Positions 56,225 through 62,706 of a stretch of DNA of 64,000 nucleotides are shown here, piece by piece (within the stretch, counting starts at the first letter, position 1; each line of letters opens with the position of its first letter). This stretch comes from a virus, in IMG/VR virus record IMGVR_UViG_3300009506_000018, positions 1 through 64,000 of that record. One strand, 5' to 3'. A program made the translations under genes and the position numbers. The notes under the pieces were generated by a model that was given only the letters and a program-made list of their open reading frames with translations, did no database searches and was not told where the DNA came from.

Positions 56225-57058
56225 TCAGTACCTGCGCCCGCCGAACGCGCCGGATTCCAGCGCGGGCGATTCGTTGATCAGCAGCTTCTCGACGCGCTCC
56301 TTGATCACGTCGCCGTAGTGGTTGCCAGCCCGCTTCCAGACGGCGCGGCGGATGGCGTCCTTCTTCTGGATCAGGGCGGCTTCGCGACGGCCCCTCAGGA
56401 TCTCCAGCTGGGCCTCGACGTCGGCGATCTCCTGCTCGGCTGCCCGATGCAGGGCGTAGTAGCGCAGGTCATCGCCCAGCGCCTTCTCGACGTACTCGGC
56501 GTTCAGGTTCTTCACGAACACGAAGTTGTCGCGCAGGATCTGCTCGGCGTCCTTGTTGGCGTGGTCGGCGACGACCTGCAGGTGCTTCGTGATGGTCTGG
56601 CAGGCCTCCCAGATCAGCCGGTCGCGCCCGCCGTCCTCGCGCAGCGTGTGCAGCAGGTCATGGATGAGCTGCTTCTTCTTGTTGCGCTTGCTCAGCTCGG
56701 TGCGGCAGCCGCGCACGCTCAGCTCAATCCTGCGCTCGACGGTGAACACGCCGGGCTTGCTCTCGTGCCCGCCGTAGCCGGTGCCTCGCGACTGCGACAG
56801 CTCCTTCGTGGATCCGGGGACGGCTTCGTACAGGCGCTCCCACAGTTCGTCGGCGAGGCGCACGGACACGCTGACGACGAAGCTGGCGTACTCAGGATGG
56901 TTGTCGAGCCAGTCAGGCACGTTGGTGACCTTGCCGTCGAGCAGCTGGGTGTTGCGCTCGGACTGGATGACGAGGTCACCCTCGTTGACTTCGCGGTTGA
57001 CCGTCACGAACGCACGGTTGTCGTTGTACGGGCTGATGGTGAAAAGCTGGTTGGTCAT
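56225..57058 (-). CDS. Hypothetical helical protein
   Basis: A 277-residue protein; the ATG is preceded by GGAGAACCGAC. The first third is beta (RAFVTVNREVNEGDLVIQSERNTQLL), then long helices (LRYYALHRAAEQEIADVEAQLEILRGRREAALIQKKDAIRR). No known domain. Together with its neighbours it probably belongs to an early, host-takeover set, as inferred from position. Confidence 0.65.
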   Translation of the reverse strand: MTNQLFTISPYNDNRAFVTVNREVNEGDLVIQSERNTQLLDGKVTNVPDWLDNHPEYASFVVSVSVRLADELWERLYEAVPGSTKELSQSRGTGYGGHESKPGVFTVERRIELSVRGCRTELSKRNKKKQLIHDLLHTLREDGGRDRLIWEACQTITKHLQVVADHANKDAEQILRDNFVFVKNLNAEYVEKALGDDLRYYALHRAAEQEIADVEAQLEILRGRREAALIQKKDAIRRAVWKRAGNHYGDVIKERVEKLLINESPALESGAFGGRRY

Positions 57059-57071
57059 GTCGGTTCTCCAG

Positions 57072-57323
57072 TTACTTGCGAAGGGCCCGCTCGATGCGGG
57101 CTTCGATGACGTCGTACTCTCCGGCGCTGACGATCTCGTTCTGTTCGAGGTCGATGGCGTCGTCCAGAGACAGGTGGCCCAGATTGCCGCCGAGGATCTC
57201 GACGAACCGCTCTTCCACCTGCCACAGGTCATCGCCCCATTCGAGGCAGTAGTCGATGGCGAGCTGGTGGGCGGTCATGGCGACCTTGTGGGCGCACAGC
57301 TTCGGGTTGGTGTCGATGCTCAT
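57072..57323 (-). CDS. Small acidic hypothetical protein
   Basis: An 83-residue protein with GAGGAGATC before its ATG; the upstream open frame is a shadow. Acidic and helical (YCLEWGDDLWQVEERFVEILGGNLGHLSLDDAIDLEQNEI). Unknown. Confidence 0.65.
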   Translation of the reverse strand: MSIDTNPKLCAHKVAMTAHQLAIDYCLEWGDDLWQVEERFVEILGGNLGHLSLDDAIDLEQNEIVSAGEYDVIEARIERALRK

Positions 57324-57333
57324 GGCGATCTCC

Positions 57334-57513
57334 TCAGAACGAGCCGATGGCGGAGTTGGCGGGGGACCGGACGCCCAGCACGAAGATCCGCTCACCCTGA
57401 AGGCGGCGGACGATGCGGACGGCGTCGGAGTTGTTGAGTCCCTTGACCCGGGACACGTTGACCAGACCACGCTGATCGTTGGCAGAGCGCCAGTGGACTT
57501 CGAACTTTCTCAT
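57334..57513 (-). CDS. Small basic hypothetical protein, first gene of the long leftward operon
   Basis: A 59-residue protein (MRKFEVHWRSANDQRGLVNVSRVKGL ... FVLGVRSPANSAIGSF) with GGAGAACCGAC before the ATG. It lies directly after the promoter and leader. Alpha/beta, basic. No family. Confidence 0.65.
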   Translation of the reverse strand: MRKFEVHWRSANDQRGLVNVSRVKGLNNSDAVRIVRRLQGERIFVLGVRSPANSAIGSF

Positions 57514-57531
57514 GTCGGTTCTCCAGTTGTG

Positions 57532-57550
57532 CCCCCGAACAACTCGGGGG
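57532..57550 (-). other. Leader hairpin before the long leftward operon
   Basis: CCCCCGA (57532-57538) and TCGGGGG (57544-57550) around a 5-nt loop, placed between the -10 box and the first gene. Probably shapes the 5' end of the message. Confidence 0.6.
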
Positions 57551-57558
57551 GAGACTTA

Positions 57559-57587
57559 AAAATACGCCTGACAATGTCACTAGTCAA
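57559..57587 (-). promoter_or_regulatory. Main leftward promoter of the long operon
   Basis: Read leftward: TTGACT (57587-57582), 17-bp spacer, TATTTT (57564-57559), near the sigma70 consensus. CACTA/TAGTG arms around 57578-57596 overlap the -35, a possible operator. It drives the leftward genes from 57.5 to 48.9 kb. On the other side the small terminase gene starts. Confidence 0.7.
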
Positions 57588-57634
57588 CACTTAGTGGTGA
57601 GACGTGGCTCCCGGCTGTTGGTTACACTCCGGGG

Positions 57635-58273
57635 ATGACGAAGCGCGAACTGGCCTTCTGTGATTACTACGTCGAGCGACGCAGCGCAGGAATTGCGGCG
57701 GAGCTGGCCGGGTATTCGCCGGGCTGGACGAAGCGGGCCTACCAGATCCTCCAGCGACCGCACATACGGGAGCGCATCGCTCAGCTGTCGAAAGCGGTGG
57801 AGGAAAGGTCAGTCACCAACGGTGCCGAGGTCGTCAACGAGATCGCGAAGGTGGCCTTCCTCGATGTGGCCTCCTTCCTGAAGGACGATCCGCACCAGCC
57901 GGGGGGCAAGATCTGGAAGTCTCCAGACGAGCTGACACCCGAACAGCGGGCAGCCATCTCACAGGTCCACATCCACGACTTCGAGTTCGTGGCTGGGCAG
58001 GACGACGACGGCAACGATGTCGTCGAGATCCGCCAGACCTACAGCTACCAGTTCCACGACAAGATGAACGCGCTGGAGAAGCTCGGCAAGCACTTCCAGA
58101 TCTTCGGCGAAACCCACACCACCAACATCAATCTCAACCGTTTCTCGAACCTCCCAGAAGACGTGCTGCACAGGCTGGAAGATGAGCTGCGCGACGTGCT
58201 GGAGGGCGAGTACCGGGTGATGGAGCCTGCTGATGCCCCGCGTCTACCTGATGATCGAAGACCTAAGCACTGA
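57635..58273 (+). CDS. terS: Terminase small subunit
   Basis: A 212-residue protein with the small-terminase plan. An N-terminal HTH-like part (TKRELAFCDYYVERRSAGIAAELAGYSPGWTKRAYQILQRPHIRERI, 2-48) is followed by a helical oligomerisation middle (VTNGAEVVNEIAKVAFLDVASFL) and DKMNALEKLGKHFQIFGE near 147-164, a typical passage of this family. It recognises packaging sites and loads the large terminase, which is not in this window. It overlaps the next gene by 41 nt. Confidence 0.85.
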   Translation: MTKRELAFCDYYVERRSAGIAAELAGYSPGWTKRAYQILQRPHIRERIAQLSKAVEERSVTNGAEVVNEIAKVAFLDVASFLKDDPHQPGGKIWKSPDELTPEQRAAISQVHIHDFEFVAGQDDDGNDVVEIRQTYSYQFHDKMNALEKLGKHFQIFGETHTTNINLNRFSNLPEDVLHRLEDELRDVLEGEYRVMEPADAPRLPDDRRPKH

Positions 58274-58478
58274 TGAAGCCGGAATCACGTGGTCAGTTGA
58301 CTGGGGCCTGAAAGAAGGGGAGGTGCTCCCCGAGAACGTCGAGGAGATGAGCGACGCCCAGTACACGGCGTGGCGGTTCGTGGCAGTCCTGCGGGACATG
58401 GAGCGAGGGGACGACCGGGCGCATGTCGTGGCTCCCAGCACGAAGCTGATCCTGCCCGGCTCCCACAAGGTGCAGTGA
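58233..58478 (+). CDS. Small acidic hypothetical protein
   Basis: An 81-residue protein (YLMIEDLSTDEAGITWSVDWGLKEGEVLPENVEEMSDAQYTAWRFVAVLRDM), beginning inside the terS end. Acidic N-terminal half and helical middle. Unknown; similar small genes often follow terS. Confidence 0.6.
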   Translation: MPRVYLMIEDLSTDEAGITWSVDWGLKEGEVLPENVEEMSDAQYTAWRFVAVLRDMERGDDRAHVVAPSTKLILPGSHKVQ

Positions 58479-58479
58479 C

Positions 58480-58857
58480 GTGGCCCGGTGGGCGCACAGC
58501 TGTCTGCGATGTCACCACTTCCTGCCGAAGTGGAAGGTCGAGGCCGGACTCACTCTCTGCTCATCGAAGTGCTTCCAGATGTATGCGGAGCACAAGGCCC
58601 AGCTCGATCTGGTGGAGGTGTGTGATGCCGAAGGGCTACGAGAAGATGCGGGACAAGTTCAAGAGCGAGGGGATGAGCGACAAGGCGGCGAAGCGCAAGG
58701 CCGCGAAGATCTGGAACAGCAAGCACCCGGGCAACCCGGTGACCAGCCGCAAGCACGAGAAGCGCGGTGCCTGAGATCGACTGGCTCCGGGTACTCGTCT
58801 GGGGCGGCAGCATCGCAGTCGGCATCTGGTTCTGGTACTGCGTCGCCCACACCCTGA
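58480..58857 (+). CDS. Zinc-finger-like small protein, C-terminal half overlapping two genes
   Basis: A 125-residue frame starting at GTG. Residues 1-48 are plausible coding sequence with CLRCHHF (9-15) and CSSKCF (27-32), a treble-clef-like Cys set. From about residue 50 on, the frame runs over the next two genes and turns into Gln/Gly/Ser-rich sequence, typical of a shadow frame. Either the true protein is longer and overprinted, or a small indel removed its stop near 58620. Confidence 0.45.
   Translation: MARWAHSCLRCHHFLPKWKVEAGLTLCSSKCFQMYAEHKAQLDLVEVCDAEGLREDAGQVQERGDERQGGEAQGREDLEQQAPGQPGDQPQAREARCLRSTGSGYSSGAAASQSASGSGTASPTP
58625..58774 (+). CDS. Small basic protein (YEKMRDKF-type)
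   Basis: A 49-residue Lys-rich protein (MPKGYEKMRDKFKSEGMSDKA then KRKAAKIWNSKHPG). Nearly all codons end in G or C. GGAGGTG precedes the ATG. The 'YEKMRDKF....S.KAAK.KAAKIWN..HPG.PV' pattern is frequent among small phage proteins of unknown function. Confidence 0.75.
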   Translation: MPKGYEKMRDKFKSEGMSDKAAKRKAAKIWNSKHPGNPVTSRKHEKRGA

Positions 58858-58868
58858 TGAACCTCTGA
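58767..58868 (+). CDS. Tiny single-span membrane protein
   Basis: A 33-residue protein starting at GTG (PEIDWLRVLVWGGSIAVGIW...), almost all one membrane helix. It overlaps the previous stop by 8 nt and shares a base with the following ATG (TGATG), so it is read by coupling. Confidence 0.55.
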   Translation: MPEIDWLRVLVWGGSIAVGIWFWYCVAHTLMNL

Positions 58869-59341
58869 TGGCCCTCTACAGACGCAAGCGGCTCGTGTTC
58901 GAAGCTCACCAGTTTACGGGGACACCAGAGAGCGCCGAGGCCCTCGGGCTCGAAGGAGAGATGAGCCCCGTCCCGCTGGATGACGACCGCCGATTCATCA
59001 TCCTCGGCAACGACACACGTGATGCACTGGGCGTTGCTGGCTGGGTGGCCGAAGGCGACTACATCCTGACCGACGTCTCCGGTAGACGATTCATCGTCTC
59101 CGGCCCCATCTTCGAACAACAGTACGAGGCCTGCGAGGCTCCCGCCAGAGAAGAGCAGGAAGTACAGATCCCCATCTCCCAGTTCACCCACTGCAACAAG
59201 CTCCAGAACGCACTGGACTACGCATGGGTGGCAATCGCAGAGATGCGAAGACATCTCCCCACAGGCACTCTCAGCGGGACACCCAGACTCCGAGAAACTC
59301 TCGGAGTTGCAGAGAGATTACTCAGAGACTCCGAGAGGTAG
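58868..59341 (+). CDS. Small phage protein with a PGDWI-type core
   Basis: A 157-residue protein. MALYRRKRLVFEAHQF at the start and GWVAEGDYILTDVSGRRFIVSGPIFEQQYEA in the middle (about 58-88) match a common small phage protein that opens 'YRKKPVVIEA.QF' and carries 'GDWI..G..GE....P..F..TY'. A helical, Arg-rich tail follows (about 105-157). The function of that family is not known. A direct repeat AGACTCCGAGA and a 9-bp inverted repeat sit in its 3' end. Confidence 0.6.
   Translation: MALYRRKRLVFEAHQFTGTPESAEALGLEGEMSPVPLDDDRRFIILGNDTRDALGVAGWVAEGDYILTDVSGRRFIVSGPIFEQQYEACEAPAREEQEVQIPISQFTHCNKLQNALDYAWVAIAEMRRHLPTGTLSGTPRLRETLGVAERLLRDSER
59285..59336. repeat. Direct and inverted repeats at a gene 3' end
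   Basis: AGACTCCGAGA occurs at 59285-59295 and 59326-59336. ACTCCGAGA (59287-59295) also pairs perfectly with TCTCGGAGT (59299-59307) over 3 nt. All lie in the coding end of the previous gene (residues LRETLGVAERLLRDSER). Confidence 0.55.
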
Positions 59342-59355
59342 GTAAAAGGTAGGTC

Positions 59356-59859
59356 ATGAACATGGATATCAGAGCATTCTGGACAGAGCACAAGTGGTGC
59401 ATCATCGCAGCAGTGGTCGCGTTCATCCTCGGTGGCATGGTGTCCACCTCGGCACAGGCGCAGACGTGTACACCAGCGACTGGTGACGGGCCCGTCGCCC
59501 AGCAGAAGTCAGCGGTCAAGAAGCTGGCGGATACCGTGGTGGTCAGCTGGACAGCGCCCACCGAGCTGAATGACGAGAACTGCACACCGATCAGTGATGA
59601 TCCGACGTATGCCGTCATCCGCTACAACCTGTACGTCAGTCTGGACGCGCCTGCGACATCCGGGCTGCCACCGATCGAGATCCCGGCCAACCAGACCAGC
59701 GTCACCATCAACGTGGACAGCACCACGGGGGTGAGGCCGGGCTCGCGGCTGTACTACGCCATCTCGGCGGAGAACGAATATGGGGCGTCCTACCTGAGCA
59801 ATCAGGAATGGGTGCAGGTAGGTGGCCCGCCGGGGCGACCAGACTCCTCGGTCCAATAG
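59356..59859 (+). CDS. Exported fibronectin-type-III protein
   Basis: A 167-residue protein. Signal peptide or anchor at 14-36 (CIIAAVVAFILGGMVSTSAQAQT, with a likely signal-peptidase-I site after AQA). Then one FN3-like domain (KLADTVVVSWTAPTELND ... YAVIRYNLYVSLD ... SVTINVDSTTG..PGSRLYYAISAENEYG). FN3 domains in phages occur on virions or as exported cell-surface proteins. Here the signal points to export from the infected cell. Confidence 0.65.
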   Translation: MNMDIRAFWTEHKWCIIAAVVAFILGGMVSTSAQAQTCTPATGDGPVAQQKSAVKKLADTVVVSWTAPTELNDENCTPISDDPTYAVIRYNLYVSLDAPATSGLPPIEIPANQTSVTINVDSTTGVRPGSRLYYAISAENEYGASYLSNQEWVQVGGPPGRPDSSVQ

Positions 59860-59886
59860 GGGCCGAGGCAACAACGGGAGAGACTG

Positions 59887-60039
59887 ATGGCAGACAAGGC
59901 ATGCGCCGCCTGTGGCGGTGAGATGAAGGGCAACACCTGCACGGTGTGTGGCTGGGTCGATCACGACGCGAAGCCAGCGAAGGCAGAGGCTCCGGCAGAG
60001 GCCCCGGCGAAGAAGGCCGCGAAGAAGAAGGGCGGCTGA
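59887..60039 (+). CDS. Small zinc-ribbon protein with Ala/Lys/Pro tail
   Basis: A 50-residue protein with CAACGG (6-11) and CTVCGW (18-23), a zinc ribbon, then an AKPAKAEAPAEAPAKKAAKKK tail. GGGAGAGACTG precedes the ATG. Its stop overlaps the next ATG (TGATG). Too short to classify further. Confidence 0.7.
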   Translation: MADKACAACGGEMKGNTCTVCGWVDHDAKPAKAEAPAEAPAKKAAKKKGG

Positions 60040-60206
60040 TGGAGCAGGTCCAGCTGAAGGGTGACATCGTGTCGGTGGACAAGGACGAGAAGGTCGTCGT
60101 TGTGTCGAGCTACACGCCCGAGGAAGCGGAGGCGCTCGCCGCCTTCGGCTGGATCCTCCGAACGGTTCTCGAACAGGAGCGGGCAGACCATGGACCCAGT
60201 CACTGA
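60039..60206 (+). CDS. Small hypothetical protein
   Basis: A 55-residue protein (EQVQLKGDIVSVDKDEKVVVVSSYT, EEAEALAAFGWILRTVL). Starts in a TGATG overlap. Beta hairpin then a helix. Unknown. Confidence 0.6.
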   Translation: MEQVQLKGDIVSVDKDEKVVVVSSYTPEEAEALAAFGWILRTVLEQERADHGPSH

Positions 60207-60438
60207 ACGGTGCGAGCACGGCAACGAGCCACGCACGTGCCTGACGTGTCGCCGCTCGTGGCAGGAGATGCTGGCGACGCAGGAGATCACTGATGCCGAC
60301 TACCTACTGAACCCGCCGCTGAATCCTGACGTCACGTTCGAGGAGATCATGACCACGCTGGGCAAGGTCAACAACATGCTGTTCGGCGTCAACAACCTGC
60401 TCAGGGATCTGGTGTTCAGGCTGGAGGGCAAGCGATGA
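60190..60438 (+). CDS. Small Cys-containing hypothetical protein
   Basis: An 82-residue protein with CEHGNEPRTCLTC (8-20), a possible metal-binding set, then a helical C-terminus. The ATG lies 17 nt inside the previous gene. Unknown. Confidence 0.6.
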   Translation: MDPVTERCEHGNEPRTCLTCRRSWQEMLATQEITDADYLLNPPLNPDVTFEEIMTTLGKVNNMLFGVNNLLRDLVFRLEGKR

Positions 60439-60677
60439 CCATCTGCACTGGCGATTTCAAGTGCGACTTCTGCAAGGGCCACTGCGAGCAGCGCCCCGAG
60501 ACGTTGTGCGACGGCTGCCTGATCGCGACCCACTACGCGCCGACCGGCGGCTACCCGCCCGTGCTGGTGCATCGGCTGGAGGAGCTGGGCACGAAACTCG
60601 ATACCCTCGAAGCTCTGGGCCAGAAGCTCGACACGCTGATCGACCTGACCCAGCAACTGGTGGACTCCCAGACATGA
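60435..60677 (+). CDS. Small Cys-rich zinc-finger-like protein
   Basis: An 80-residue protein with CTGDFKCDFCKGHCEQRP and LCDGC (about 4-28), five or six Cys in a zinc-finger spacing. A C-terminal heptad helix with LDTLEALGQKLDTLIDLTQQL follows, likely a coiled coil. ATGA junction with the previous gene. Confidence 0.65.
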   Translation: MTICTGDFKCDFCKGHCEQRPETLCDGCLIATHYAPTGGYPPVLVHRLEELGTKLDTLEALGQKLDTLIDLTQQLVDSQT

Positions 60678-60985
60678 GCCTGCGGCTGGAGATCGGCAGC
60701 TGGCGGGTGTGGGAGCTGTGGGAGGTCGAGTGGCCCGCGCTGCGTCCGCTGATGCGCGGCTACCGGGACCAGTGGGGGCGGCTCGGCATGGCCCTCGCAG
60801 GCAGGCTCAGGGAGAAGGATCGTGGCTACGTGCGACAGCTGCTGCACGAAGCCATGGATTGTGTCACCGAGACGATCAGGCTGGCCGGTCGGGCGGTGGC
60901 GATCTTCGCTTACACGATTGCCCACGTACTGGTGATGATTGCAGCGGCTGGAGCATTGGTATGGATCGGACTGTCCGTTGGTTAA
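60674..60985 (+). CDS. Small membrane protein
   Basis: A 103-residue protein. Trp-rich N-terminus (SWRVWELWEVEWP), basic helices, and a C-terminal membrane segment (AVAIFAYTIAHVLVMIAAAGALVWIGL, about 75-101). Started at the ATGA overlap. Unknown. Confidence 0.6.
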   Translation: MSLRLEIGSWRVWELWEVEWPALRPLMRGYRDQWGRLGMALAGRLREKDRGYVRQLLHEAMDCVTETIRLAGRAVAIFAYTIAHVLVMIAAAGALVWIGLSVG

Positions 60986-61053
60986 TCGTCATCACGTTGC
61001 TGGCGCTGGTGTTCATCGGCCTGCGGGCCGGATACATCGCCGGGACGTACTGA
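60961..61053 (+). CDS. Tiny single-span membrane protein
   Basis: A 30-residue protein (MDRTVRWLIVITLLALVFIG, then LRAGYIAGTY) overlapping the previous gene by 25 nt in another frame. GGAGC lies upstream. The hydrophobic helix is clear. Translation is likely but unproven. Confidence 0.5.
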   Translation: MDRTVRWLIVITLLALVFIGLRAGYIAGTY

Positions 61054-61077
61054 CGTGGAGGTGATAGGAGATGACCG

Positions 61078-61278
61078 TTGAAAGTTACCGGCCACGTGGA
61101 ACGCCGGGTGGGTGGCCGTTTCTGGCTCATAGCGGAGAGCATGAGCCCGTTTCCATGGCGTCGGGTAGCGAAGCTCTCGAACGCCAGCAACTGGGAAGAG
61201 GCAAGCACACAGTTAGCCACCTTCCTAAGCGCGAAAGAAAGCGACAGGCTCGCGTGCAACGAAGGGCGACTCACATGA
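61078..61278 (+). CDS. Small hypothetical protein (TTG start)
   Basis: A 66-residue protein starting at TTG with AGGAG 7 nt upstream (KVTGHVERRVGGRFWLIAES ... NWEEASTQLATFLSAKESDRL). A competing ATG at 61071 in another frame has poorer spacing. Ends in an ATGA overlap with the next gene. Unknown. Confidence 0.5.
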   Translation: MKVTGHVERRVGGRFWLIAESMSPFPWRRVAKLSNASNWEEASTQLATFLSAKESDRLACNEGRLT

Positions 61279-61373
61279 GGACCGCGAAGGACTGTTTCAT
61301 CGACATCCTCGTGCTGGTCGGGCTGCTGTCGGCGGCGTTCATGCTGGGCGTGCAATTTGGGATGTCCTTGTGA
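61275..61373 (+). CDS. Tiny single-span membrane protein
   Basis: A 32-residue protein (MRTAKDCFIDILVLVGLLSA then AFMLGVQFGMSL) with one membrane helix, started in an ATGA overlap. A terminator follows 30 nt later. Confidence 0.6.
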   Translation: MRTAKDCFIDILVLVGLLSAAFMLGVQFGMSL

Positions 61374-61402
61374 GAGCAATTTGGTAGACTGCCTGACATT
61401 GG

Positions 61403-61437
61403 AAGGGGCCCGCATCTGCGAGGCCCTTTTGTCTTTC
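61403..61437 (+). terminator. Terminator after the small-gene string
   Basis: AAGGGGCC (61403-61410) pairs with GGCCCTTT (61422-61429) with one G-U pair over an 11-nt loop, followed by a T-rich run (ttttgtcttt). It separates the small genes from the collagen-repeat and fibre genes. Confidence 0.65.
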
Positions 61438-61466
61438 CATCAGGGGCCCGAACATGGAACAGCACA

Positions 61467-61676
61467 GTGGAGCAAGAGGTAGTTACGACACTCAAGGTGG
61501 TGCCGGTCGGATGGCTGATCGGACTGGTGGGATTCATCGTTGTCACCGCTATCGGGGTGATCAGGGAGATCGTCAGGAACAACGCGGCTGAGCACACCCG
61601 GCTGTGGACGAAGATCGACGACATCTACAAGATCCTCATGGAGATCGCGGGGGACAACAAGCGACGGAGTAGCTGA
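61467..61676 (+). CDS. Small membrane protein
   Basis: A 69-residue protein starting at GTG. One membrane helix (VGWLIGLVGFIVVTAIGVI, about 14-32), then a basic-acidic amphipathic helix (NAAEHTRLWTKIDDIYKILMEIAGDNKRR). Resembles small phage membrane proteins such as a second holin or anti-holin, without proof. The stop overlaps the next ATG. Confidence 0.55.
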   Translation: MEQEVVTTLKVVPVGWLIGLVGFIVVTAIGVIREIVRNNAAEHTRLWTKIDDIYKILMEIAGDNKRRSS

Positions 61677-62299
61677 TGGCCTACCGGGGGCAGGAGCGGG
61701 TCGCGTTCGACACCGGATACAACGACGCGCTGTACGGTCGTCCACGCGACAACCCGTACAACCTGTCCACGGTACCGAAGAGCTACAACGCTTACGAGGA
61801 AGGCTACGACGAGGGCGAGGGGTCCACGGATCCGCCGAAGGGTCTGCCGGGACCAGCAGGACCAGCCGGGCCGACAGGTCCGCAGGGACCGCAGGGCCCA
61901 GCCGGGACGAACGGTGCTCCCGGGACCAACGGCACCGATGGCATCGACGGCAACCAGACGTACGTGACGGCTGGCCCGCCTGCGTCAGGACTGGGTCAGG
62001 ACGGCGACATCGCGATCGACTCGACCAGCGGCGAGGTGTGGAACAAGGTCGCTGGCACGTGGGTACTGCAGGGAGGATTCGGCACAGTGGCACTGGCGAC
62101 TCAGGTGGACTTCATCGACGGCTCACCGCAGATCATCTACTCGGGCAAGGCCAACCCGGGCACGGCGACGTCAGCGTCATCGTGGCAGATCAGCAAGATC
62201 GTGCTGCAGTCCGACAACGACGTCTCCGTGGAATGGGCAGACGGTGACGGCAACTTCGACAACGTGTGGGACAACCACCTGAGTCTGGCGTATTCATGA
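61676..62299 (+). CDS. Collagen-repeat virion protein
   Basis: A 207-residue protein. The first 55 residues have RPRDNPYN and YNAYEEGYDEG, a tag seen on phage proteins of this kind. Residues 56-92 are Gly-X-Y triplets (GLPGPAGPAGPTGPQGPQG...) that should form a triple helix. The C-terminal part is a small beta domain (WQISKIVLQSDNDVSVEWADGDG). A trimeric fibre or appendage is likely. It starts in a TGATG overlap. Confidence 0.7.
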   Translation: MAYRGQERVAFDTGYNDALYGRPRDNPYNLSTVPKSYNAYEEGYDEGEGSTDPPKGLPGPAGPAGPTGPQGPQGPAGTNGAPGTNGTDGIDGNQTYVTAGPPASGLGQDGDIAIDSTSGEVWNKVAGTWVLQGGFGTVALATQVDFIDGSPQIIYSGKANPGTATSASSWQISKIVLQSDNDVSVEWADGDGNFDNVWDNHLSLAYS

Positions 62300-62706
62300 T
62301 CAAGATCGTCACACGCTGGGACGCGAGCCAGATGACGCCTGAAGTGGAGTTCAGGATGTGGCGTCAGCTGATGGGTTCGTTCGACGTCCAGCAGCTGATC
62401 GTGACGCCGACCATCTACGGATTCGAGAACGGCATCATGCGTCAGGCCGACACCTTCGAGGAGGCGCTGGAGCTGTGCGGCGACATGCCCCGGGTGTTCC
62501 TCGAACCTGATGGAATGAACAACCTGTACGAGCTTCCGCGTGGCACCGACATGGCGCTGATCATCGGTAACACCGAGCACTCGAACATGGCGTTCGCCGA
62601 GCCAGACGAAACGTACCGCATCGACACTCCCGCCGGGCCGAAGCGTTCGCACCTGTACGGGCCGAATGCCGCCGCCATCGCGCTGGCCTACTACTGGGGG
62701 CAATGA
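62296..62706 (+). CDS. SPOUT-like (alpha/beta-knot methyltransferase-like) protein
   Basis: A 136-residue protein started in an ATGA overlap. In order: MIKIVTRWDAS, LMGSFDVQQLIVTPTIYGFENG, FEEALELCGDMPRVFLEPDG, then ELPRGTDMALIIGNTEHSN (about 94-112) and YRIDTPAG...YGPNAAAIALAYYW (about 117-135). The last two pieces resemble SPOUT motifs 2 and 3 (I/LGN.....; I..P.....N..AAAI), which form the knot that binds S-adenosylmethionine. It is short, and the substrate is unknown. Fold-level inference only. Confidence 0.4.
   Translation: MIKIVTRWDASQMTPEVEFRMWRQLMGSFDVQQLIVTPTIYGFENGIMRQADTFEEALELCGDMPRVFLEPDGMNNLYELPRGTDMALIIGNTEHSNMAFAEPDETYRIDTPAGPKRSHLYGPNAAAIALAYYWGQ

Noticed and set aside
61071-61373. 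100-residue frame from the ATG at 61071
   Set aside because: The ATG is too close to its AGGAG, and the first two-thirds is Arg/Gln-rich shadow of the TTG-started frame. Only its last 32 codons (from 61275) look like a gene.
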